Assembly (NCBI GenBank): GCA_026002935.1
Contig: BPGH01000001.1
Coordinates: forward strand, 2,900,662-2,964,661
Length of the DNA: 64,000 bases
Reading direction: 5' to 3'
Source of the DNA: Acidimicrobiia bacterium
GTDB taxonomy: Bacteria; Actinomycetota; Acidimicrobiia; IMCC26256; PALSA-610
The position numbers were made by a program, and so were the translations under genes. Within the stretch, counting starts at the first letter, position 1. Every line of letters starts with the position of its first letter. The notes beneath the pieces were generated by a model. The model saw only the letters and a program-made list of their open reading frames with translations, was not told where the DNA came from and did no database searches. Positions 16,630 through 25,263 of the stretch are shown here, in pieces.

Positions 16630-17282
16630 GCCGGCCCCGGGCGCAGCGACGGCAGGCGGACGTGGATGCCGTGACGGGCCATCGTCCGACGGAACCACAG
16701 GGCCGACACGACGACGGCCGTGATCGTGAGGGTCCACGAGAGCGCGACGCGCGCCACGACGAACGTGGCGATCGACTGGGTGAGGAGCAGCCAGATGGTG
16801 AGCGCGGCGTTCGCCGCGTAGGCGAAGGCCCACAGCAGCGAGATGCGCCGGAAGAACAGCCGGACGTGCTCGTTGCGGACGACCTCGTCCGGCAACGGGC
16901 AGAAGTCGGAGGCGAGCCTGCCCGCGAGCGGGTTGCCGAGCGGGACCGACAGCAGGAATGCGGACGCGACGAGCGCGGTGCCGAGCGACGGCTGCAGGAA
17001 GTAGACGAAGGTGCTCCCCGACGCGAGCGACACCGCGGTGCGGGCGGTGAGGGTGGCGGCGCCCAGGAGCAGGATCCCCGGGACCCGCCGCCGCAGGACG
17101 AGCCGCACGACGATCGCGCCGTAGACCCAGACGACCCCGGTCAGGATCGCGCCGCGCGGCCCGAGGAGCCGGAGGCCGGCCATCAACAGCACCAGTGGCA
17201 CGAGGGTCCCCTCGACCACGCGCGGGGCGACGTGCCGCAGGATCGTGCGCAGGTCGGGGATGTCGAGGTGCACCGGGGTCAC
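16626..17282 (-). CDS. Multi-pass membrane protein, VC0807/septation-protein-A-like
   Basis: 218 residues with about six hydrophobic segments (GTLVPLVLLMAGLRLL, LTGVVWVYGAIVVRLVL, FLLSVPLGNPLAG, and others). The cytoplasmic motif LASDFCPLPDEVVRNEHVR followed by LFFRRISLLWAFAYA resembles the VC0807 family, with no known biochemical role. The GTG start has GAGGAGAC directly upstream. It forms a two-gene unit with the hydrolase. Confidence 0.65.
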   Translation of the reverse strand: MTPVHLDIPDLRTILRHVAPRVVEGTLVPLVLLMAGLRLLGPRGAILTGVVWVYGAIVVRLVLRRRVPGILLLGAATLTARTAVSLASGSTFVYFLQPSLGTALVASAFLLSVPLGNPLAGRLASDFCPLPDEVVRNEHVRLFFRRISLLWAFAYAANAALTIWLLLTQSIATFVVARVALSWTLTITAVVVSALWFRRTMARHGIHVRLPSLRPGPA

Positions 17283-17613
17283 GTCTCCTCATCGGCGCCG
17301 ACCGGACGGGGCCGAAGCCCCGATCCCGGGGTGCCGGGTCGACGCCCGCGATGATCGCCGTCGGCCCGGCCCGGTCGCCAACCGGCCGGGGCGGCACGGC
17401 CGGGGCACGCGGGAACGGCACGTGGCGGCCCCGACACGGCCCGCTCCCACCGCACGCGTGGCCGGGATCCCCCGAGCCCGACCGGGCGGCACGAGCGCCC
17501 GCCGTCGCGGGACAGGAGGCGCCGATCGACGGGCGGTGGACCGTCACCGGCGGGACCGCGCGCCCGTCCACCCGCCGCGGCGGCGCGCCCGTGACGGGCC
17601 GGGGCGCGCGCGG
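17283..17613. other. Non-coding stretch without recognisable features
   Basis: About 330 bases between the membrane-protein start and tRNA-Met. It should hold the minus-strand promoter of the gene ending at 16626, but no good -10/-35 pair stands out. A short GCCCG-TCA-CGGGC stem follows the tRNA on the minus strand, without a T-run. Open frames here have no protein-like character. Confidence 0.5.
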
Positions 17614-17686
17614 TGGGCCCGGGAGGGATCGAACCTCCGACCGAGCGATTATGAGTCGCCTGCTCTGACCACTGAGCTACGGGCCC
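17614..17686 (-). tRNA. tRNA-Met (CAU), elongator type
   Basis: 73 bases fold into a complete cloverleaf: acceptor GGGCCCG/CGGGCCC, D stem GCTC/GAGC, anticodon stem GGCGA/TCGCT with loop CTCATAA (anticodon CAT), and T stem GGAGG/CCTCC with TTCGATC. Discriminator is A and CCA is not encoded. It looks like elongator Met. A lysidine-modified Ile(CAU) tRNA cannot be excluded from the anticodon alone. Its first ten bases overlap the 3' end of the upstream coding region. Confidence 0.95.
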
Positions 17687-18120
17687 GGGGCGGCCATTCT
17701 GGCCGACGCCCAGGAACCGCCCAGCACGGCGGCCGCGCCGGCGGCCGCGACGTACGGCCCCGGCCCGAGCGCGCCGGTGCCCACGGTCCACACGAACGCG
17801 CCGACGACGAGCGTCGTGACCACCGCGGCGACGACGGCGAGCCCGCGGGTCACCCGGCTCCCGGCACCCCACAACCCGCACGCGACCCAGGCGAGCGCAC
17901 CCGTCAGCGGAACGAGGTACCACAGGACGGTCAGCCGGGCGGCGGTCAGCCCCGGCAGCGTGCCGCCCAGTGCGACCACCGCGTCCACGAGCTCGTGCCC
18001 GCGCAGCGTGTGCCCGGGACCCCGCCGCAGCCAGTGCACGAACGCCGACGCGAGCAGCGCGCCGCCCCCGCCGATGCACGCCAGTTCCGAGAGGCGCGCG
18101 TGCCGGTCCCGCGCGCTCAT
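17677..18120 (-). CDS. Small four-helix membrane protein, unknown
   Basis: 147 residues with four predicted transmembrane helices and short loops (GGGGALLASAFVHWL, LTVLWYLVPLTGALAWVACGLW, GLAVVAAVVTTLVVGAFVW, VAAAGAAAVLGGSWA). No family recognised. The ATG at 18120 overlaps the stop of the large sigma-partner gene (ATGA), placing it third in the sigma-factor operon. Its TAG stop lies inside the tRNA-Met sequence, formed by the conserved TAGCTC after the acceptor stem, so transcript and tRNA must be processed from one precursor or compete. Confidence 0.7.
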   Translation of the reverse strand: MSARDRHARLSELACIGGGGALLASAFVHWLRRGPGHTLRGHELVDAVVALGGTLPGLTAARLTVLWYLVPLTGALAWVACGLWGAGSRVTRGLAVVAAVVTTLVVGAFVWTVGTGALGPGPYVAAAGAAAVLGGSWASARMAAPGP

Positions 18121-19928
18121 CCGTCGGGCGTCGCGTCCGGGCGGGGCGCGACGCATCCCGCGGCCGAACCGGGGTTGCAGCCGCTCGGGGACCAACCGGG
18201 GTCGACGACGCCGGCCGGCGCGGCGTCCGCGTCGTACAGCGTGAAGCGGACCCGGAGGTCGCCGTCGGGGCGGACGACGATCCGGTAGCGGCCGTCGGAG
18301 GGCAATTCCACCGGGAACCCGGCGAACACTGCCGAGCCACCCGGGACCTCCTCACCGCCCGGATCGAGGATCACGGAGCTCGCGTGCATCGCGCGCCCCG
18401 AGCCGGCCGGGGCGCCGACGGCGACCGTCTCGCCGACGACACGCCGGCCGGCGCGCCCCTCGAACTCGTAGACGTAGGTCGACGCAACCCCCGGGGGCAG
18501 GGTGACCGAGCGGCCGAGCTCGAGCTCGCCGTCGGGCTCCAGCAGGTGCTCGAGGCCGAGCAGCCCGAACACGTCCTGCTCGTCGATCCCGGCGACCCCG
18601 GCGCGGATCACCTCCGTCACCGTCGCCATCGCGCTCACGAACCAGCGGCCGTCGCGCCGCACCACCGTGACCGGCACGCTGCGCACGACGGTGGCCGTGC
18701 CGTCGTGGGTGGCGCCGACGGCGAGCCAGGGGCCGTACGGATCGCCGGCGGGGCCCGCGCAACCGGGCGGGGACGCCGGGGCGCCGCCGTCCTGCCACCG
18801 CACGCACCGCGGGTCGGCATACCAGCGACCACCGTCGGAGTAGGTCCCCGACGCGGTCACCGACACGCGCGCGACGTCGCCGTCGACGTCCGTGGTCGCC
18901 GAGAACGTGTCGACCGTGAACTCGAACCGCTCGTCCGCGAGCAGCTCGCGCAACGCGTCGCGGTAGTCGTACAGCGGCAGCTGGTCGGGAGTCGCGTAGG
19001 CCCAGAGGCGGTCCCAGTCGTTGGCCGCGAGGGCGTCGAGCGCGCCGCGCACCGCGCCCTCCGGGGATTCCGCGCCCGGCGCGGCGGCCCTGCCCGACCC
19101 GAGATCGGCCGCCGGGAGGTCGTTGAGGACGCGCAGCCACTCGAGCGCGGTGTACGCGGGGCTCACGTACCACCCGCCGCGCTCGCGCACCGCGATCACG
19201 AAGGGTTGCACGTCGACGTCGGCTTCGGCGGTGTCGAGCGTCCCGTGCCACACGGCGTCGTCGTCGCCGTGCCACGCCTCGCGGACGAGCTCGGACACGT
19301 CCTCGCGCCGCGCCTGCGCGTCGAGCCGGCCGGCGTGCAGCGTCACCTTCGCGAAGCCGGGCGCGAGCTCCTCGCTCGACAGGTCGAGATCGGTGACGGT
19401 GACGTCCACCCCGGCGAACGGTGCCGACGCGTCCTCCACCAGCCGCACCTCCTCGGCGCGCCGCGCCGCGTCCCCGACCGCGTCGCGCAGGCCCTGCACC
19501 TCGGCCGGGGCGAGCGCGCCGACGGCCGCCAGCGGGTCCTCCGCGGCCACGGCGTCGGCGAGCCGGCGGACCGCCGCCTCGGGCGACGCCGCACCCCCGC
19601 CCGACAGCAGCGAGGCGATGCCGAGCGTCCCGACGCCGAGCAGTGCGGCGAGCCCGGCCGCCGCCACCACGCTGCGCCACGGGTGCCGGCCCCGGCGGCC
19701 CGGGCCCGGCTCCATCGCGACGCTCGGCACCGGGCCCGCGGCCCCCTCGCCGGGCGCCGGCGTCGCCGGACGGACGGCGGGTGCGCCCGCTCCGGCCCGG
19801 CCGCCGGGCGCGTCCGGGCCGCCCGCCCGGCGGCCGGCCTCGGCGAGCGCGGCTGCCAGCACGGCGTCGGCCCCGCGCGGGCGGCCCCGCGTCGCGAGGC
19901 GCTCCAGACGTTCCCGGAGATCATCCAT
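18117..19928 (-). CDS. Large single-pass membrane protein, probable partner of the adjacent sigma factor
   Basis: 603 residues: a short cytoplasmic N-terminus (about 1-86, MDDLRERLERLATRG then a Pro/Gly/Ala linker), one transmembrane helix (about 87-109), and some 490 outside residues with no recognised domain. The gene starts 8 bases inside the sigma-factor gene, the usual place for an anti-sigma factor, but it lacks the HxxxCxxC zinc anti-sigma motif. The external part has two stretches ending in similar WYVSPA and WFVSAMA segments, suggesting two related NTF2-like or Lumazine-binding-like domains; this is visual impression only. It probably senses an envelope signal. Confidence 0.6.
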   Translation of the reverse strand: MDDLRERLERLATRGRPRGADAVLAAALAEAGRRAGGPDAPGGRAGAGAPAVRPATPAPGEGAAGPVPSVAMEPGPGRRGRHPWRSVVAAAGLAALLGVGTLGIASLLSGGGAASPEAAVRRLADAVAAEDPLAAVGALAPAEVQGLRDAVGDAARRAEEVRLVEDASAPFAGVDVTVTDLDLSSEELAPGFAKVTLHAGRLDAQARREDVSELVREAWHGDDDAVWHGTLDTAEADVDVQPFVIAVRERGGWYVSPAYTALEWLRVLNDLPAADLGSGRAAAPGAESPEGAVRGALDALAANDWDRLWAYATPDQLPLYDYRDALRELLADERFEFTVDTFSATTDVDGDVARVSVTASGTYSDGGRWYADPRCVRWQDGGAPASPPGCAGPAGDPYGPWLAVGATHDGTATVVRSVPVTVVRRDGRWFVSAMATVTEVIRAGVAGIDEQDVFGLLGLEHLLEPDGELELGRSVTLPPGVASTYVYEFEGRAGRRVVGETVAVGAPAGSGRAMHASSVILDPGGEEVPGGSAVFAGFPVELPSDGRYRIVVRPDGDLRVRFTLYDADAAPAGVVDPGWSPSGCNPGSAAGCVAPRPDATPDG

Positions 19929-20427
19929 CGTCCGCCTCCAACTCCGCGCGCAACGTTCGCCGGGCGCGTACGAGCGCGGCGCGCGCCGCGACATGGGTCA
20001 TCCCGGTCGCCCGGGCGGCCTCCGCGACGAGCCACCCCTCGACCTCGACGAGGTAGAGCAGCGCACGCGAGCGCGGCGTGAGACGCAGGAGATCCGCGAG
20101 CTCACTCGGGTACACGTCGTTCGTCACGTCGGCGAACCCGACGCGCGCGACGAGGTCGTCCCGCCGGCGCGCCCGGCGGCGCTCGTCGGTCGCGGCGTTC
20201 ACGATCGCCCGGCGCAGGTACGGCCCGAGGTCCCCGATCGCGCCCTCCGGCCGCGCCAGGACGCGCGTGAACGCCTCCTGGACCAGGTCGTCGGGGTCGA
20301 CGTCGATGCGGCCGACGACGGCCGCGAACCGCCGCAGCGGCCCGTACAGCTCCTTCAGGCGGTCGAGACCGCCCGGGCTCCACCGGTCGACCGTCGCCCC
20401 GGCCGTTCCGCCCTCGTCCACCCTCAC
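19921..20427 (-). CDS. ECF-type RNA polymerase sigma factor
   Basis: 168 residues with sigma region 2 (DPDDLVQEAFTRVL, about 43-57, and LRRAIVNAATDERRR) and region 4 helix-turn-helix (LTPRSRALLYLVEVEGW then AEAARATGM). There are no region 1 or 3 domains, as in extracytoplasmic-function sigmas of the SigE type. The start is a GTG with little Shine-Dalgarno; a second GTG lies two codons later. It heads an operon with the 603-residue membrane protein and the small membrane protein. tRNA-Asn lies upstream on the same strand. Confidence 0.85.
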   Translation of the reverse strand: MRVDEGGTAGATVDRWSPGGLDRLKELYGPLRRFAAVVGRIDVDPDDLVQEAFTRVLARPEGAIGDLGPYLRRAIVNAATDERRRARRRDDLVARVGFADVTNDVYPSELADLLRLTPRSRALLYLVEVEGWLVAEAARATGMTHVAARAALVRARRTLRAELEADDG

Positions 20428-20522
20428 ACCACCAGAGACGGCGGACGGGCGGGCGGTGTGACACGGGACGGCGATCCCGGGGGGCGCCGCCCACGTCGCA
20501 GGGGCGACGGGGGCCCCGGCGG

Positions 20523-20595
20523 CTCCGGGGGAGGGGCTCGAACCCTCAACCTACGGATTAACAGTCCGCCGCGCTGCCAATTGCGCCACCCCGGA
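20523..20595 (-). tRNA. tRNA-Asn (GUU)
   Basis: 73-base cloverleaf: acceptor TCCGGGG/CCCCGGA, D stem GCGC/GCGC, anticodon arm GCGGA-CTGTTAA-TCCGT (anticodon GTT), T arm GAGGG-TTCGAGC-CCCTC, discriminator G. CCA is not encoded. Confidence 0.96.
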
Positions 20596-20676
20596 AGGAT
20601 CGGCCGAGGATAGCAGCGCCCGGATCAGGCCCATCATCCCGCGGTGCGTCCGGGTGACGCGGCACCGGCCGGCGGC

Positions 20677-20727
20677 GCCGTACCTCGATCGGGGCCGTAC
20701 CTCGATCACGGCCGTACCTCGATCGGG
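20677..20727. repeat. Three tandem copies of a 17-bp repeat
   Basis: Units at 20677-20693, 20694-20710 and 20711-20727 share the core GCCGTACCTCGATC; units 1 and 3 are identical and unit 2 differs at two bases. The array sits between the tRNA-Asn and the 3' end of rpoD, within about 280 bases that contain no gene. It could be a protein-binding array or simple slippage. Confidence 0.85.
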
Positions 20728-20874
20728 ATGGCGCGCACCCGTCGCGACACCGACGATCTCGGGCCGCCCCGCGCGGTCGCGATCCGGGCGACGGTGTCGT
20801 CGACCCCGCCGCAACCGGCGTGCCCGCTCCCGGGCCGCGCGCCCACCCCGGTACCCCCCACCGGGTGGATGTGG

Positions 20875-22282
<1,408 letters not shown>

Positions 22283-22305
<23 letters not shown>

Positions 22306-24076
22306 CGGTGATCCACCCTACCAATCGTTCGGCGATCTCCCCCGCCGCGCTCCAGTGCTCGTCCGCGCGCGCGCTCACGAGCGCGTCGAGCAGCGCCTTC
22401 ACCTCGACGGACCGGTCGTCACCTCGCCTCAACATCGTCGCCAGCAGGCGCTGACTTGACGCCTCGACCAGGTTCACGAAGACGCGCGCGGCCGCATCGG
22501 CGGCATCGGCCACTGCCGGCGGCTCCTCGACCGCGAGGCGTTGGAGCAACGCGGAGGCCTCCGGCGACGCGCGCTCCAGGCACTCGTGCCACGGCCAGCT
22601 CACCAACGCGTCGAACGCCTCGCGCGCGACCGGGTCGGCGAAGAGCGCGGTGTCGAGCCGACCGCTCATCGCCTCGGGCGCGAGCAGCGCCCAGCGGAGC
22701 GCGTCGAGCTCGCGCCGGTCGACGGCCCCGCGGGCGCGTTGCGTCACCCGCTGCGGCCCGGGACGGGCCGGCTCGCGCGACGACTGCGGCGACGCGAGCG
22801 ACCGCGCGACCGCACCGCGCAACGAGTCCGGGTCGATCTCGAGGTCGCCCGCGAGCTTCATCACGTACTGGTCGCGGACGAGGTCGCTCGGGTGTTCGGC
22901 CACGAGCCGCGCCGCGGCCTCGGCCGCCCGCGCCCGCCCCTCGAGCGTGGAGAGGTCGGACGCCGCGAGGAGCCGGTCGATGCGGAACTCGAGGAACGGC
23001 GTCGCGCGCGTCACCGCACGCTCGAGGGCCGCGGGGTCGTCGCGGTACACGTCGGCGGGGTCACGCCCGGCCGGCAGGTCGGCCACCTGGAACTGCACCT
23101 CGAACCGCTGCTCCCACTGGTAGCAGCGCTCGGCCGCGGCCTGCCCGGCCGCGTCGGCGTCGTACGCGAGCGTCACCTTGCGCGCGAGGTTCTTGAGGGT
23201 GAGGAAGTGGTCGTCGGCCAGCGCGGTGCCGCACGTCGCGACCGCGTTCGGGACCCCGGCGAGCGTGAACGCCATCACGTCGGTGTAGCCCTCGCAGATC
23301 ACGACCTCGCCGCGCGCGACGATCTCCGCCTTCGCCCAGTTCAGCCCGTACAGCAGGCGCGACTTGTGGTAGATCGCGCTCTCGGCGGAGTTCTTGTACT
23401 TCGGGGGCCTGCCGTCGAGGGCGCGCGCACCGAACCCCACCGCGTCGCCACGCGCGTCCCAGATCGGGAACATCAACCGGCCGCGGAACTGGTCCTGCAG
23501 CTTCTGTGCACGGTTGACGAACGCGAGGCCGGCCGCCACGACGTCGTCACGGGAGAACTTCTTCGCCTGCAGGTGACGGCTCAGCGCGTCGAAGCCCTCG
23601 GGCGCGTACCCGAGCGAGAACCGGCGCGCGGCATCGCCGTCGAACCCCCGGCTGCGCAGGTAGCGCCGAGCCGCGCCGGCCTCGGGGGCGTCGAGCAGCA
23701 GCGCGTGGTAGAAGGCGACGGCCTCGGCGACCGCCTCGTGGAGCCGCTCGCGGTGCCGGCGCTCGCGCGAGTACGACGCGTCGTCGTAGCGGAGCGTGAT
23801 CCCCGCCCGGGCCGCGAGCCGTTCGACCGCCTCGACGAAGTCGAGGTGCTCGATCTCGCGCACGAAGGTGATCGCGTCGCCGCTCTTCTGGCAGCCGAAG
23901 CAGTGGAACACCCCGAGCTCGGGGTTGATGGAGAACGACGGCGTCTTCTCGCTGTGGAACGGGCACAGCCCCTGGTACCGCCGCCCCACCCGCTTGAGCG
24001 CGATGTGCTCGCTCGCGAGTGCGACGAGATCGGTGGCCTCCCGGACCCTCGCGACGTCCTCGTCGAGGATGCCCAT
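22283..24076 (-). CDS. dnaG: DNA primase
   Basis: 597-residue DnaG, which lays RNA primers at the replication fork. The N-terminal CHC2 zinc finger is visible ([11 protein letters not shown] and [11 protein letters not shown]), then the TOPRIM catalytic core with the acidic signature [12 protein letters not shown] and a DADAAGQ motif. The C-terminal helicase-binding part is shorter and variable. Unlike rpoD next door the reading frame is intact. TAACCT lies 7 bases before the ATG, pointing to a leaderless transcript and an internal promoter for dnaG-rpoD. Confidence 0.96.
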
Positions 24077-24083
24077 CGGGGCC

Positions 24084-24089
24084 AGGTTA
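24084..24089 (-). promoter_or_regulatory. -10 box (TAACCT) for dnaG-rpoD
   Basis: TAACCT is followed by 7 bases and then the dnaG ATG, the spacing expected for a leaderless start. It lies between the dgt stop and dnaG. No Shine-Dalgarno is present. Confidence 0.5.
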
Positions 24090-24098
24090 GGGGTGCGC

Positions 24099-25178
24099 TC
24101 AGACGCCCCGCGGGAGGTCTTCGGGCCGCCAGCCGAGCAGCTCGACGCCGAGCGCGAGCGCGTAGCGGTCGGTCATCCCGCTCACGTAGCGGACGGCGTG
24201 CGCGGCCGCCTCGACGGAACCGCGGGCACGCCCGCGCCGCCGACGAGCCGGGCGGGCGCGTCGACGAAGAAGTCGACCAGGCCGCGCAGGAGGGCGACGA
24301 CCCGCTCGGCCTGGCGCCGGGCGGCGGGCCGCAGGTAGATGCGCTCGAAGTTGAACGCGCGGAACGCCGCGAGCGCGGAGGCCTCCGGCTCCGTCATCCC
24401 GACGTGGCCCGTGCGGTCGACCGCACGCAGCACGGCGCGCACGAACGCGCCGAGCTGCTCCCGCCGGGCGGTGCCCACGACGTCGCGGACCTCGGCCGGG
24501 AGGTCGGAGGGGGTGAGGATGCGGGCGCGCACGGCGTCCTCGAAGTCGTGGCAGACGTAGGCGATGCGGTCGGCCCACGCGACGACCTCGCCCTCGGGGG
24601 TCGCGGGCGCGGGGCGGCGCCACGAGTGGTTCCGCACGCCGTCGAGCGTCTCGTGGCAGAGGTTGAGCGGGGCGAGCGTGACGTCGGCGCCGTAGACCGC
24701 GTGGTCGTAGCCCCCCGGCAGGTAGGGCGAGAACGCCTCCTCGGAGGCGTGGCCGGCGGGCCCGTGGCCACAGTCGTGCGCGAGCGCGATCGCCTCGGTG
24801 AGCGGGACGCACAGGCCCGCGGCGCGGGCGATGCTGGTCGCGACCTGCGCGACCTCGATCGCGTGCGTCATGCGCGTGCGCAGGTGGTCGTCCTGCGGGG
24901 CGACGAACACCTGGCACTTCCCGGCGAGGCGGCGCCACGGCTCGGAGTGCTTCACGCGATCCAGGTCGCGCTCGAAGCACAGCCGGAACGGGTCGGGATC
25001 CTCCGGCACGGCCCGGCTCCCGGCCCCGACGGGGCGGGTCGCGCCCGGCGCGAGCTGCGCGTCGAGCTCGGCCTCGCGCTCGGCGCGGGGCCGCACCGCC
25101 GCACCGACGTACGCGGCCGCGTGCGCGTGGCGCACGACCGTGTCGCTGGACGATCGCCGCGTCGCGCAGGGAGGTCAC
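24099..25178 (-). CDS. dgt: Deoxyguanosinetriphosphate triphosphohydrolase-like HD protein (two frameshifts)
   Basis: HD-superfamily dNTPase of the Dgt type, expected to release triphosphate from dNTPs. The HD residues are in RTRMTHAIEVAQ, LAHDCGHGPAGH and WADRIAYVCHDFED. The middle (about 24225-25135) is one frame. The C-terminus RYVSGMTDRYAL...RPEDLPRGV continues after a one-base deletion near 24225, and the N-terminus MTSLRDAAIVQRH joins after a one-base insertion near 25135. Insertion and deletion cancel, so the span is exactly 360 codons. The GTG at 25178 is taken as start; an internal GTG at 25135 would give a shorter protein in the current frame. Confidence 0.82.
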   Translation of the reverse strand: MTSLRDAAIVQRHGRAPRARGRVRRCGGAAPRRARGRARRAARAGRDPPRRGREPGRAGGSRPVPAVLRARPGSREALRAVAPPRREVPGVRRPAGRPPAHAHDARDRGRAGRDQHRPRRGPVRPAHRGDRARARLWPRARRPRLRGGVLALPAGGLRPRGLRRRRHARPAQPLPRDARRRAEPLVAPPRARDPRGRGRRVGRPHRLRLPRLRGRRARPHPHPLRPPGRGPRRRGHRPAGAARRVRARRAACGRPHGPRRDDGAGGLRARGVPRVQLRAHLPAARRPAPGRAGRRPPARPGRLLRRRARPARRRRGRARGSVEAAAHAVRYVSGMTDRYALALGVELLGWRPEDLPRGV

Positions 25179-25192
25179 GCCCGCAGGGTACC

Positions 25193-25247
25193 GGCCGGGT
25201 GCGACACCGGCCGGGTGCGACACCGGCCGGGTGCGACACCGGCCGGG
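25193..25247. repeat. Tandem 16-bp repeat, 3.4 copies
   Basis: Identical units GGCCGGGTGCGACACC at 25193-25208, 25209-25224 and 25225-25240, plus a partial GGCCGGG. It lies in the 85-base gap between ppdK and dgt, immediately upstream of the dgt start, where a promoter or regulator could bind. Confidence 0.9.
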
Positions 25248-25263
25248 ACGGGCGCCGGGCCGG

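Noticed and set aside
25193..25247. Short direct repeats read as a CRISPR array
   Set aside because: Units are directly adjacent with no spacers and there are no cas genes nearby.
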